Below are positions 20,399-31,415 of a DNA stretch of 64,000 nucleotides, piece after piece. The stretch comes from Ixodes scapularis (lineage: Eukaryota; Arthropoda; Arachnida; Ixodida; Ixodidae). Location of the stretch: NCBI RefSeq assembly GCF_016920785.2, contig NW_024609835.1, positions 174,030,995 through 174,094,994 on the forward strand. The letters run 5' to 3'. Both the position numbers and the translations under genes were made by a program. Each line of letters opens with the position of its first letter. Position 1 is the stretch's first letter. Under the pieces are notes generated by a model. That model worked only from the letters and a program-made list of their open reading frames with translations, was not told the origin of the DNA and made no database searches.

Positions 20399-23300
20399 CT
20401 AAGTCACCCGCTTGGGGGCGTTGCCGCTGGCCTTCTTCGCCCGTCTAGGGGCGTCGAAGTCCTGCCGCTTCACCGCCTCACAGGCCTGCTGGACGGCCCA
20501 GAGTTGATCGTCGAGGCTGGGGCTGCACAGGGCAGCGGACAGCCGCGGCGGGAGGGTTCCGGAGTTAGCAGCGTGCGGGTCTTTGGTGCAGTCCCAGAGC
20601 ATGTGGGTTAACGTGGCTACCTCTTTGCGGCAGACCTTACACGTGTTCGTCGTGTATATTTCGGGAAACATTCTGTGATACTGTGCCGGGTTAGGATACG
20701 TGCGCGTCTGCAGTTGTCTGAATGCGACCGCCTGTGCCCTGTCCAGCTTGTCGCTGGGCGGAGGGAGTGTCCGTCGGGCCAGGCGGAAGGCCTTGGTGAT
20801 TTCGTTGTAGCTCGTCATACGGTCCTTGCTGCTGCACCACGGACGACCGTCGCCGGTGCGGTTTGTTACCTCGCGCGCCCTGGCGTGTGCCGTCTCGTTG
20901 CCGTTACGATGCTCCTCGGAGACTTCCCCCACGTGTGCGGGGAACCAGAGGAGTCGGGTTGGGGGTTCTGGTCCTCGGTGGACTTGGCGTTGGCTTATGA
21001 TTCGGGCTGCTCGTGGCGATATCCGTCCTTTGGCGAAGTTCCTGATTACTTGTCTCGAGTCACAGAGGACTGTTTTGGACGCCGGGTCCGTAAGGGCGAG
21101 GGCGACTGCTATTTCCTCCGCTTCTTCGGCGCGTTCGCATGTCACGCTTGCCGATATCTTCGTTTCCCCGTCTGAATCGACGACCGTCACGGCAAATCGG
21201 GAGCCTCTCCCGTACTCAGCGGCGTCCACGAATCGCGTACCCACATTGTTGCCGTGGGCATTGAGGAGAGCCTTGGCTCGGGCCTCTCTTCTGCCTCGGT
21301 TGTACTCCGGGTGAACGTTTCTGGGGATCGGATCGACTCTTATTGTCTCCCGGATCGCGACTGGGATGGTGACTTTGTGGCCCTGCTGTGTGTGGTATCC
21401 GATGCCGAGGTTCTCGAGGATGCGGCGGCCAGCGTTCGTGCCGGACAACCTCTCCAGTTGCGAGGTGCGCTGTGCCTCTGCGATTTCGTTCAGCGTGTTG
21501 TGGATGCCCAGCTGGAGCAGGCGGTCTGTGCTTGTGGATTCCGGCAGGCCCAAGGCGATCTTGTATACCCTGCGTATGAGGACGTTGATCTTGTCTTCTT
21601 CTTTCCTGTACCAGTTGTGAAAGGCCGCAACGTAAGCGATATGGCAGACGACGAACGAGTGGATGAGTCGGGTGAGGTTCTCCTCCCTCATTCCGCTCCT
21701 TCTGTTGGTGATTCTCTTGAGGAGTCTCGTGGCGTTGGTCGTCTTGTGTACTAGTCTGGTGATGGTTCCGCCGTTGTGACCCGTGGCTTCGATTATCATG
21801 CCGAGGACTCTGATTTTGGGGACTGTCGGGATGGTCGTGCCATCGCTCGTGCGTAGACTGATTTCCTCACAGTTTTTTCGGGCTTTAAGTTTGCCCCGTT
21901 GTGCGGGGCGGTAGAGCAGGAGTTCTGACTTCTTGGGCGAGCACCGCAGACCCGTGCCTTGAAGATGGGCCTCTATTGCGTCAATTGCTGACTGCAGCGT
22001 CGACTCAATATGACCGTCGCTGCCTCTGTGCACCCAGAGAGTGATGTCGTCAGCGTATATGGTGTGCCGGACGTCTTCGATGTCTTGTAGCTTCTCTGCC
22101 ACCCCGATCATGACCAGGTTGAAGAGTGTGGGCGAGATGACCGAGCCCTGCGGGGTGCCGGCGCTGCCCAACGTTTGCTCTTCCAGCTGGAGATCTTTTG
22201 CCACTAGTACGGCGCGTCTGTCCGTCAGGAAGTCTTTCACGTAGTTGTAAGTGCGCAAGCCGAGGTTTCGTTGTGAAATTTGTCGCAGAATCGCCGAGTG
22301 AACGATTTTGTCGAAAGCGCTTTCCAGGTCGAGTCCGAGGATCGCCCTAGTTCCCCTGGTCTTGTTATCCAGCACTTGGTGTTTTAATTGCAACATGGCG
22401 TCGTGCGTGCCGAGGTTTTGGCGGAAGCCTATGAGGGACGGTGGGTAGATCCCTTTTTGTTCCAGGTAAACTTGCCAACGGTTGAGCAGTGCGTGCTCCA
22501 TGACTTTACCGACGCACGATGTCAGCGATATGGGGCGGAGGTTGTCGAGGCTTGGTGGTTTGCCGGGTTTTGGTATTAGGATCATCTTCGCGGTCTTCCA
22601 CTGGCGCGGGAGGCTGCCTCGTCGCCAGCAGGTGTTGATGTAGTCTGTCAGCTGTTCCATTGAGCGGTTCGACACCCCGTCGGGGCCCGGTGCCGACCTG
22701 CTGTTGAGGTCGTGCAGTGCTGTTCTGATCTCTTCCACGCTGAAGTCTCTGTCTAATTCTTCATTGGGCTCGCCCGTGTACGGGCCGTGCTGCGCGGTCG
22801 GGGTCTCCGGAAGGTATTTCGCTCGCAGGCGGGCAGCCACCACATCTTTCCCGCATTCCCCGATCTCCTTGTGTATCAGGCGTGCGAGATGGTCCCTCTG
22901 GTGAGACTTGGTGTCTGTTGCGTCCAGCAGATGCTTTAGTAGGCTCCACGCTTTGCCGTTGTGTAGTTGGCCGTCCACCGCGTTGCACATCTCATCCCAC
23001 TGCTGGCGGTTGAGCGTGCGGCAGTGCTCCTCGATGCTGCGATTGAGCTCCGCAACCTTTTTTCTCAGTCTCCGGTTGAGCCTCTGTTTCGTCCATCTGG
23101 CCAGGATCGAATTCTTCGCCTCAATGAGGTGCGCCAGGCGGCTGTCCATTTTGTCGGTGTCGACGTCGGTCTCGATCGTCTTGGTCGACGCTTTGGCGTC
23201 CTCGACTAACTCGCGGGACCACGCTTCGATGTCCGTGATCTCTTCTGCTTCGTGTTGTTGTTGTCGGTCGCGTTGCTTTCTGAAGTCCTCCCAATCCGTC

Positions 23301-24043
23301 CACGTAAAGGTGCGCTTGCTGCCATGCATTCTGTCCGGTGTTGGGACGTGTATCTCGATGATCGCGTGGTCGCTGCCCAGGTCAACCGTCGTGTTGCTCC
23401 ACGTAACGTTCGCCGTCCCCGCGTTTCTGACGAACGTCAGATCCGGGGTCGTGTCCCTGGTGGCCGAGTTGCCCAGTCTCGTCGGGTGCGCCGGGTCCGT
23501 GATAAGCGCGAAGTCTAGCTCCTGCGTGTCTTGTGCGAGGTTCCTCCCCTTGGCCGTGTTATAACCGTAACCCCATGGTGCCTCTGCCGCGTTGAAGTCG
23601 CCCCCCGCGATCAGCGTCTGGGACCCGGCGGTCTTGAGTGCCTTCTGGAGCAGCGCCCGGAACCTCTGGCGGCGATTGGACGGGTTGCTGTACACATTTA
23701 GAACGAATATGCTCTGCTTCCTGCGTTTGGTCGGTATGAGTTCCACAAACGAATGTTCTACTTTAACGCCGCCAAGTTCGTGGTCGACGAACGTAAGGCC
23801 CTTCCTGACGAGCGTGCATAATCCCCTTCCCTCTATCGTGCAAACGTGTTCCCTATAGCCCATTAGGGTGGGAGCGTCCGTGAGCGTTTCTTGGAGTAAC
23901 ATCACGTCTGGTTTGCGCGCTGCGTGATTAATGTGTTGTTGCAGGACTGCCTTCTTGCCGGCGAAGCCGCGGCAGTTCCACTGCCATATGGTTATTCCTG
24001 AATTACCACTGGCCATGTTGATAATATGTTCAGTAATTTCCAA
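20399..24043 (-). CDS. LINE ORF2: endonuclease, reverse transcriptase, RNase H
   Basis: 1214 aa without interruption. The N-terminal AP-type endonuclease has QWNCRG, LLQETLTD, GGDFNAAEAPWG, and SDHAIIEIH near residue 230. Reverse transcriptase occupies about residues 430-720: SAPGPDGV, LGLDLESAFDKIV (catalytic Asp), GTPQGSVISPTLFN and YADDITLW. RNase H lies near residues 960-1090 with VVDSDG, AEEAEEIAVALAL, VLCDSRQVI and GNETAHARARE, so the acidic residues are present. A final CKVCRKEVATLTHMLWDC zinc-knuckle-like motif follows. It should nick DNA and copy its RNA at the target. All motifs look intact, so activity is possible. Confidence 0.93.
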   Translation of the reverse strand: MEITEHIINMASGNSGITIWQWNCRGFAGKKAVLQQHINHAARKPDVMLLQETLTDAPTLMGYREHVCTIEGRGLCTLVRKGLTFVDHELGGVKVEHSFVELIPTKRRKQSIFVLNVYSNPSNRRQRFRALLQKALKTAGSQTLIAGGDFNAAEAPWGYGYNTAKGRNLAQDTQELDFALITDPAHPTRLGNSATRDTTPDLTFVRNAGTANVTWSNTTVDLGSDHAIIEIHVPTPDRMHGSKRTFTWTDWEDFRKQRDRQQQHEAEEITDIEAWSRELVEDAKASTKTIETDVDTDKMDSRLAHLIEAKNSILARWTKQRLNRRLRKKVAELNRSIEEHCRTLNRQQWDEMCNAVDGQLHNGKAWSLLKHLLDATDTKSHQRDHLARLIHKEIGECGKDVVAARLRAKYLPETPTAQHGPYTGEPNEELDRDFSVEEIRTALHDLNSRSAPGPDGVSNRSMEQLTDYINTCWRRGSLPRQWKTAKMILIPKPGKPPSLDNLRPISLTSCVGKVMEHALLNRWQVYLEQKGIYPPSLIGFRQNLGTHDAMLQLKHQVLDNKTRGTRAILGLDLESAFDKIVHSAILRQISQRNLGLRTYNYVKDFLTDRRAVLVAKDLQLEEQTLGSAGTPQGSVISPTLFNLVMIGVAEKLQDIEDVRHTIYADDITLWVHRGSDGHIESTLQSAIDAIEAHLQGTGLRCSPKKSELLLYRPAQRGKLKARKNCEEISLRTSDGTTIPTVPKIRVLGMIIEATGHNGGTITRLVHKTTNATRLLKRITNRRSGMREENLTRLIHSFVVCHIAYVAAFHNWYRKEEDKINVLIRRVYKIALGLPESTSTDRLLQLGIHNTLNEIAEAQRTSQLERLSGTNAGRRILENLGIGYHTQQGHKVTIPVAIRETIRVDPIPRNVHPEYNRGRREARAKALLNAHGNNVGTRFVDAAEYGRGSRFAVTVVDSDGETKISASVTCERAEEAEEIAVALALTDPASKTVLCDSRQVIRNFAKGRISPRAARIISQRQVHRGPEPPTRLLWFPAHVGEVSEEHRNGNETAHARAREVTNRTGDGRPWCSSKDRMTSYNEITKAFRLARRTLPPPSDKLDRAQAVAFRQLQTRTYPNPAQYHRMFPEIYTTNTCKVCRKEVATLTHMLWDCTKDPHAANSGTLPPRLSAALCSPSLDDQLWAVQQACEAVKRQDFDAPRRAKKASGNAPKRVT

Positions 24044-24083
24044 TTGCGGACGCGTTTATGCGGCTTCTTGGTGCATCCCGCGT

Positions 24084-25528
24084 TTATAATTCTCCCATAA
24101 GCGGAAGAATCATATTAAGCAATGATATGATGTTTCGTGCCCATTGGGCGTCGACAGAAGATAATAGGCTGTAGGTCATGCGAACTGCTTTCCTGAGAAG
24201 CGGAATCCAGCTCTCCCATGCATTTCCTTTGATTGGCGGAGCGTCAGAGGGGGGAGTAGTCTTCCGCATTGGATCAGGAGTGGCAGCCGCTGACGTCGAC
24301 GGCCTTTCCTTTTCTCCCTTGGATTCTAAAACTTGAGTTTTGTGGTCATTTGAGGGAGGGGCCCCCTTCATGAGCTTCTGTGGATTCTTCTTTAAAGCTG
24401 CAGCATAGCCATGGGCGCTTGGGTTCTGCTTGTTAGATTGCTCATTTATTGTATTCTGTGAGTGTAGAGGTCGCTGTTCAATTTCAGCCGTTTGTTTTGT
24501 TTCCCTCTGTTGTGAGACGGCGGACCTTGCGGCGCGAAAGTCAACTGCGTGTTTGCGTGCATAGCTGCGGGTCTCACTTTCTCTCTGCCATTTTGGGCAG
24601 GAGAGGACGTGGCAGCGTGAGCTTGACTGCAGTTCACGCATTTTTCTTGACCAGAACACGTGTCGTTTCCGTCGTGGGCTTCTCCACAGCGACTGCAGAT
24701 AGGTGGGCGCTTGCAGTTGGCTTCGCGATGTCCATATCCACAACATCTGCGGCACTGAATTGGGCGTTCCTTGAACGGGGTCACCGGATGGCGAACGTGA
24801 CCGAGATAAACAAAACTCGGCAACGTTGTTTCGCTGAACGCTATCTTTACTATGGAACTTTGTCCAAGCCGTCGAATTCTCGCCGCTCGGCCTTCTGGTG
24901 ATCTCATATGCTGTTCAATTTCGGCATCAGAAAGTGAAGTGTCCACGTCTTTGATCACTCCTACTGCGAAGTGCCGCGGGACGGGCTCGTACGCCCGAAC
25001 TTTTAAGCCGCAGATCTGAGTACAGGCAAGGAGCGCACGGGTCGTCTGACCATTTCGAGTGTCCACTGCGATTAGATTTAATCTGCTGTTGGGCCTAATC
25101 TCGTGGATGCATTCAGGACACAGCTGTTCCAATGCAACAGACAGTTTTAGACTGCTGATCGCTGTGATTTTCTGGTTTTCAACCGCTGGTACAAAAATTA
25201 CAGTCAGGCCAACTGTCGTGGTAGGCGAGTTCGTAACTGTGTCTCCGCTTTTGCTTGAACTGGAGTTCTTTTTGCGCTTCTTGGATGTCTTGGCATCGTA
25301 CCATTCACCTTGGTCGGTGTCGGCGATTTCCATGTCGCTAGTGAACGTTTCAGCGTTGGGTGGAGATTTGTGGAATCCATGGTCAGGCGCTCTAACTTCT
25401 GCCAGATTAGTGACGGAGGCGTTGTTCTCTAGCTCGGCTATAGAGGATCCGCATGTTGAAGGAGGCATGCTGTAGCGCTCAGTTGGGGTCTTCTGACTTG
25501 CCGTTAGCGAAGGGGTTGCGGTAGCCAT
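24084..25528 (-). pseudogene. LINE ORF1 (Gag-like), frameshifted
   Basis: The ATG at 25528 opens a 360-codon frame. After a Ser/Thr-rich N-terminus come a PRE_C2HC-like region and three zinc knuckles: CRRCCGYGHREANC, CSRCGEAHDGNDTC and the partial CVNCSQAHAAT. After residue ~308 (near 24600) the expected SCPKWQRES continuation is in another frame, which stays open to 24084 and ends 40 bp before ORF2. A small indel therefore splits ORF1. The protein would bind LINE RNA. It could be a true mutation, a sequencing error in a ctctcctgccc context, or less likely programmed frameshifting. Confidence 0.8.
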
Positions 25529-25864
25529 GGCGAAGTCAAATCAGGGTTTATAGCCCGAGCCGATCGAAAGCCACCCCTCCGACAAGCGGAGGAAGCCTTA
25601 ATAATTGTTAGCCGATGCTAGAATTGTCTAAACTGGTGATATTATAAATAGAAATAAGCACAAACAGATGAGCCGAGAAAGACACTGACCTGTTCGAAGC
25701 GCTTCGTCTTCCTCTCTCTCTGACCATTTTCATATTTCAATAATTTTTTGTGTAGAAGTTAATAAACCGAGACGAAAACGGATGCCTGTTCGGCATTCAG
25801 TGAACATTGGCGGTTTAATGTAAAAGTTATCTGGAAAAAGTAAAAAGGTCATTTCATGGTCCTT

Positions 25865-25886
25865 TTAACCACTCAGCCACGTACGC
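25865..25886 (-). mobile_element. SINE, 5' part (split)
   Basis: On the minus strand gcgtacgtggctgagtgg followed by TTAA is the box A part of a tRNA-like head. It completes the fragment at 18630-18713. A T run (25887-25902) flanks it. Confidence 0.7.
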
Positions 25887-26154
25887 TTTTTTTTTTTTTT
25901 TTCGGTTACCCATGCGCTCGCTGCGAGCGCGGTGGAGAGACGATTTTCGCACGGCAAAATACACACGAGAAGATCCGCAGGAACATAAGAGAAAATACGC
26001 GAGCAAGAATGAAGTCAGCAAAAGTGTGTACTGAGGAGCTCTGTCGAGTTATAAGCAGAAAATCGAACGCGAGTCTGTGGGTTACTCTAAAACTATTTTT
26101 AATTATTGCGCGCAAAAAAAAAACAAAAAAAAGGGGTTTCAAAGTTAGTATTTG

Positions 26155-26300
26155 CCGCTAATGCTGACGTTACTAAGCCACTCGGTTGGGAAACTGCCAT
26201 ACAGACTGCTCTGAAAAAGTGTCCCCGATCTGTCCTCGCGCACCGAGCTAATAGAGAGTTTTAGTAGACCGTTTTCATTTTCCGCTCCGCTCTGGGGGTG
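26155..26300 (-). repeat. Repeats R3 and R4, adjacent copies
   Basis: 26165-26245 inverted contains gtatggcagtttcccaac and agtaacgt, matching 60785-60870 (+). 26250-26300 contains agagagttttagtagacc, which recurs inverted at 31395-31415. The two blocks lie side by side here. No coding potential is visible. Confidence 0.55.
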
Positions 26301-26395
26301 CCAAACTGCGCATGCGCGGCCCGCTTCGCCGGAATGGAAAGCGGAGGTCAAAAAACGCGTTTTAGTAGAGCGTTTTTCTTCTGCGTAAAGCCTAG

Positions 26396-26512
26396 TTCAC
26401 ATGCAGCGGTTTTTGCCCTAGAGCGGCGCGATTTCTGCCGTCGCGGCGCTCTGGCCAGCACCAGCGACGGCAGAAATCGCGCCGCTTTAGGGCCAAAATC
26501 GCTGCATATGAA
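26396..26512. repeat. Palindrome with 49-bp arms
   Basis: Arms 26396-26444 and 26464-26512 around a 19-nt centre. The inner 22 bp (gcggcgcgatttctgccgtc plus gc) pair perfectly, and the outer part carries a few mismatches (atgcagcggttttt / aaaatcgctgcat). It ends 6 bp before a TTAA element. It may be a foldback MITE. Confidence 0.75.
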
Positions 26513-26522
26513 ACACGCTTAA

Positions 26523-27148
26523 AGGTGCTGTGCAACGATATTCAATTGGAATGTTTTTCTCTCTACACGAGCTTACTGGCACACCTGGGACTCAAGGATA
26601 CTCACACGCAACGTCATTGGCCAAGAAACTCCTTTGTTGCGGTGTAATTTCAAGGACAAAAACGATCATTTTCATTCAATCTCTCCTTTGCAAAATTTGA
26701 TGACGTAACTCGGGGATCGCAGTACACCCAAGTGACGATATTTGAATGCGGTTCATAGATTGGACCCGAGCATTGCGTGGGCACTCGACTTGGGCTCGTG
26801 ACAATTGCTAGCTCGAGAAGCATTCGGGTTGTGACCCGTGTCCAATCGCTGCAACGACGACAACAGCCGAGCCATAACAATGTCTGGAACTCAGCGCGTG
26901 TCCTGCGCTTTGCCAACCCCAGCGCGTGGCTATGATCAACATTGGCGGCATATAATCGGCTCCAGATCACGTGGCCGCTTGTTCTGGCTGCGAGTTGAGG
27001 GGGTGAACGCTGCTCGTTTTTCTTAAATTTTTTTCTGGGACTTCTATTGCGTGGGGTGAAAAACGAACGCGTGTTTCATAGGTCATTAACTTTAGAAATC
27101 CGTTTTAAGCGGTATTTGTGCACAGTACAAAAATTGTTGCACAGCTCC
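26523..27148. mobile_element. TTAA-flanked MITE, 626 bp
   Basis: The left end aggtgctgtgcaacgat pairs with the right end ttgttgcacagctcct. TTAA lies at 26519-26522 and 27149-27152. No coding region is recognised. Confidence 0.7.
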
Positions 27149-27152
27149 TTTA

Positions 27153-28128
27153 AGAGCGTTTTGAGCGGGTTCGAAAACTTTCTTGCGTAGCCCCACAAGT
27201 GGACGTTTATAGTACTAATAAGACAAAAAAACCCAAACGTTAACACCAAGAGAGTGAAAGGGAGCGTGTTTGTAGAGGTAGTAAAAACGAAGGCGACAAT
27301 AATGAACACAAAGAGTAGGCACACATCTGAAAAAAATATTAAGCTATAAAATATAAATATAATCGTTCCACCTTGTGTGCGAGTGAAGCCGAAGGTATAA
27401 GCATGAGCATGTTGCTGTAAACGATACTTGCACTGCACGAGCGCGCGTGCTGGTCAAAGACGCTGAAAGGCCGGCACTCGCTGTTGTAGCTTCTGCTCCA
27501 CTCGAATTAAAAATGAAACAGATTTACTTATTCGAAGCAGAAAAATAAAAGAAAAGGACGAAGTTTGCGCATTGCGAGTACATTCTTTTGCGTAGTACGA
27601 GTACAGTGTTGCTCAAGGCTAGCAAAGCATCTGCACGATGAATCCCGCTGTTTTCAATGAAGGAAACTTCTACTGACGAGATTAAGCTGGCGAGACATCG
27701 AATCTATGATTCGTATCCCTCGTGCCATCAAGCGCCGAAGCTTCCTTTCCGAACGCGGTTTGCTGGATATTTCCAACGTAGAAGAGAAACCCTTTAGGAG
27801 GCTATCCTGCTTAAAGAAGGACCTGGCTGCTCTGCATGCGGGCCTTCAAATACCAGCACCCGAAAGATCGGCGCAGGGTGTTGCCAATCTTGCGAGACGC
27901 TTTGCATGGTTCTTCCTCGACTGGCCTACCCCAACCGTCTGTTCGTACTTGTATGAGCGTTTGGACGGAACTTGTCGGTGTTCTTTAGTTTTGTGAACCT
28001 CATCGGTGGGTCACATCAACGAGAGGTTCGGCAACCTGCTCGCTGACATGAACAAACATAGGTGGTTGACCCTGGCGAAACTGGAGCTGAGCTCACAGGT
28101 GAGACCCTGCATGGTTTGTGTAAATTTC
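27153..28128. other. No recognised gene
   Basis: A 96-codon plus frame (27706-27996) starts MIRIPRAIKRRSF. It has no domain I recognise and no clear splice sites. A/T-rich tracts lie between 27300 and 27380. Confidence 0.3.
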
Positions 28129-28224
28129 GCGTTTCCATTGTTTCTAGCACAGCTGCTCTGTCTGGTGAAAAGTTACGCGTTTCCATTGTTTCTAGCACAG
28201 CTGCTCTGTCTGGTGAAAAGTTAC
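28129..28224. repeat. Tandem duplication, 48-bp unit, two copies
   Basis: The unit begins gcgtttccattgtttctagc and ends gaaaagttac. The two copies are exact by eye. A recent local duplication. Confidence 0.9.
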
Positions 28225-29582
28225 TTTTTTTTCTATACGCCAAAGGTGTACATGGGCAGTGTCAGGACAAGTCACGACGAGCGCGCTCGTAATCTGTGAG
28301 TATTAGTAGGCCACTTTTATGAGCGCTCTTTGCTCTACTTTACGCTCTGCGAGAAGCATCGTCCCCACCGCGCATGCGTGGACCGCTCTGAGTTGGAGCG
28401 TATACAGTTAGCGGAGTGAGCGCGCGCTCCGCTTCACAAGTTGTAGAGCGGACTGCCCTCAGCGTCCTTAGCGTGATCGCTAAGATCTCAAGATGGCTGC
28501 ACTTACTCAATACGCGTCGATGTTTTTCACCGTGACCTCAGCTTGAAAGAGGTCGAACCAAGAAGTAAAGCGTACGTCCCGCGCGTGAAAAGTAAACCCT
28601 AAAGATTGAGTTCTATGTAACACAAAACAGCATAATTAAACAAAGTGAACGAGTATCACTTTGCAACCAGCACGGCGTCGGTAAAGTCGTCGCGTTTTTG
28701 TGGACACCCTATGGCTATGCAGTAAGATGTACGGGTGCGCGTGCTTGAACGCCTATTATACCTGTCCACGCGCCCTCCTATCGAAAATGCCACTGAACGC
28801 TGACTACGATCATAGCGCTGGCAAGCTGCACCAAAGAAACCATTCCCTCTCAGCTTTATTTATTCACACTCGCTCGCAACTTTTGAATTGTTTAACTTTC
28901 CTCAGGAAATGTTCGCCTTGGATTTCCTTGGTATAGATTTAGGAAATGATAGAGACTTGAATGCAGCCTTTTTAAAAGTGCAACCCATGGTGCCGCTACT
29001 CTTCGAGGCCGCCTTGTTTTGGCCAAGTGTCTAGAGAGCAAGAGAGCTACGTCATTGTTTGTCGCGGATGCGAGTCTAAATGTATTAGACACGAATGCTG
29101 CGTCAATACTGAATATTAAATCGGTTCTAGTCACAAGTCTCGCACTAAAAGCGATGCTCAAAATATGGCGGCCGAATATGTTACCAGGTGGTGCTTTGAA
29201 AAGAGTTACCAATAATGGTCGAAAGAATATTCCACGTCAATTTTTTGCCTGGTGAAAACCAGACAGGCATAAACAATGCAAAATTTAGCAAACACAACCC
29301 TGGACTTCTAAGCAATAGTGGTAGATTAGAACAGTTTTCAGAAGTTTCGTTTTTAATTCCGGCGTAACGGGCCTCGCATGCACAGTTTGACGGCCTCAAA
29401 GCTTATCAGAATTTAGAAACAACGATATATATATATGATTTACGATACCCAGTTTTTTTACAACCATACAATGGAAATACGCTTTATCTTAGAGGAGTAA
29501 CATGTCCCATATCACATGTTTTGGTAGTGTTTAAATACTGCCGCGTTGTAAGAGTGTCTTTTTGTCTTTTTTATTAGGCCGT
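28225..29582. other. No recognised gene
   Basis: 28300-28440 has gcgcatgcgtgg and gagcgg words resembling repeat R4 (26.25 and 31.38 kb). An (AT)n run lies near 29427. Frames around 28.9-29.26 kb show no known domain. Confidence 0.3.
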
Positions 29583-29765
29583 CAACGACAAGGGAACACC
29601 CCTGGACAACTGTTGGGGTTTTGTTGACCGCACAGCTTGCCCATATGTCGTCCATCAAAAAGTCAGAAGAAGACCACAAGAGGGTGCTCGTCGTGAAGCA
29701 CCAGGCAGTGATGCGCGCAGACGGCATAATTTGACGGCTGGACGAAACCTACAAAGACCATGGGC
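29583..29765 (+). pseudogene. PIF/Harbinger transposase, DDE-domain relic
   Basis: Three overlapping plus-strand frames give consecutive parts of the DDE_Tnp_4 nuclease: PLDNCWGFVDRTA, then PICRPSKSQK, then HKRVLVVKHQAVMRADGII. The usual pattern is NCWGF.DGT..ICRPS..Q......HK..H..K.Q.V..PDGI. At least two frameshifts, a stop after DGII and loss of the GT Asp-Gly context (DRT) show it is dead. Flanking exons were not found. Confidence 0.7.
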
Positions 29766-31319
29766 ATTCATTTTTTGTTTAATATTAGAATGCATAAAAT
29801 TATCACAGTAAATCATATTCAAGCTTTTGTACTGACCGTAATACCTGTCCAACTAGGCTGAAAGGCATTTAGAAATATTTTAATAAAAAACGTTTACTAA
29901 CGACTCCCATTTTACTTCTCAGATGTGCGTGTGAATATAGCATCTAGCAAAACTACGGTGTTACTGTTGAATTCAGCATTGTAAAAGTAGCCTGTGTTGC
30001 GTGGCCTTCTATTGCAAGAAAAGACCGTAGCACAAGTGAGGCTGAAACTAGGCAGGAGCTTAAGCTGAAAAACGCATTTTCAAAAACACACAAAAGAAAT
30101 AAGAAGTGAAGTCAAGCAAAATGGTTTCATGTCACCCCCCAAGGCAGATACATACACTGCGCTCCACTGTTAATACGAGCACGAAAAAAATCGCTTTTAT
30201 TTGCAGTTTATTTCTTTGGCAGCTATTGAAAGAGCTGAAAATTTGTCGCTCAGATTAGTGCCCCAAACGAGCGCTTTATTCCACACCAATAGGCAAATGT
30301 CAGCCCCTCGAATTTAAGGTGAAAAATGAAAACAGGATATTGAATGCTCCTGCTAACAGTGTCGCGCAGTGTACATAAACACCAAGGCACCATATCACAA
30401 ACAGAAGCATACGAAGAAGAAAAGACTCATTTCATTGGGGGAAAAAAGTAGAGATATAAATGGAGCACTCGCTTTCGCTAATTTTGACTGTCTTGCTGCC
30501 TGAAGTAACCAAACAAAATATCTGTCTGTTTGCCGACTGCTTTAGTCTTTGGTCTTTAACCTTTAATTTTTGGCTCTGGAGAGCCGCGGCACCGCGGAAA
30601 GCAGCAGCCCGTACCACCGAGGCCCGCGGTGCCGCGTCTAGGGAACATGGTAATGTGATGAGTATATACGTGCAAGATGACGACGACATGGGTTGTTGGT
30701 ATTGGGGAGGGTGGCAGTCCGATTCGCAGAAGTCCAGACTTCGTGGAGGCGGATTGGGCGGGTGAGCAGCGAGCTATGAGGATCTTGCACGCCGTTCGAT
30801 CAGTGCATGAAGGAGCACCAGGAACATGATGGCGCTATTGCTCACTGGGGTCCACTGGGGTCAAAGAATCATGCTCCAAGGAGGTAGTCCAGCCGAAGTA
30901 GAAGCTGCCGCCTCCGAGGAACCGAGGCCCAGGGCTCAGATTGAGACACCGCCGTCGCCCGGTGTGTCATCCTCTCAACGTCGTCGTCGTCATCTCGCAT
31001 AGAAAAATCGAGCCCGCTGGCTTAGACAAGGCAGCACCTGTTCCCACCGTTCAGGGGCCGTGAAAGAATTGCGGCCAGCGATTTCTCGAAGCAGCCAGAG
31101 GTTCTTGACCACCGTGAAACGTTTTCTGGGGGACGCCTTTTCAAACAAAGTCTGCACAGCTTCTTAGTGCAGTGAGGTTCATAACGGTCAAGCGCGCTCC
31201 CAAGCATGATTTCAAACAGAGAGCACCCACCTTTCCAGGAAAGCACCATCTAGTGAACCTTTACTGAGAGTGGAACGTGCTTCTTAAAATGGCGACGATA
31301 GCGGAGCTGACGCTACACG
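29766..31319. other. No recognised gene
   Basis: Includes a GC hairpin near 30585-30640 (gcggcaccgcgg with ccgcggtgccgc). The 101-codon frame from 30460 has no recognised domain. Confidence 0.3.
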
Positions 31320-31415
31320 CTCAAATCCCAGAGCGGGTCGCGCATGCGCGATGGCGACTCCGCTTTCCATAGAGCGGAGCGGGAAACCGAAAACGGTCTA
31401 CTAAAACTCTCTAAT
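31320..31415 (-). repeat. Repeat R4, inverted copy
   Basis: Contains gcgcatgcgcg, ccatagagcggagcggg and gaaaacggtctactaaaact, the inverse of 26250-26300. Both copies may be ends of one larger element or separate insertions. Confidence 0.55.

Larger units (their letters stand above)
20345..25731 (-). mobile_element. I-type LINE, apparently full length
   Basis: A minus-strand non-LTR retrotransposon of about 5.4 kb: about 200 nt 5' region, ORF1 (frameshifted), ORF2 (intact), and a short 3' UTR with aataaag ending at caaccaacca. The 10-bp word atatttcaat occurs at 20335-20344 and 25732-25741 and is a plausible target duplication. Two ORFs with an RNase H domain in ORF2 fit the I/Ingi-like group. 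Confidence 0.8.
18714..25864. mobile_element. TTAA-flanked DNA element containing a LINE
   Basis: The left end agggaccatgtaatga pairs with the right end tcatttcatggtcctt. Exact TTAA lies at 18710-18713 and 25865-25868. Without the LINE (20345-25731) the element is about 1.76 kb. No transposase was recognised in it. TTAA targeting suggests a piggyBac-like group, which is inference. It inserted into the box A region of a SINE. Confidence 0.7.

Noticed and set aside
20675..23858. Many plus-strand frames of 60-218 codons
   Set aside because: Antisense to the intact LINE ORF2, which has full domain structure.
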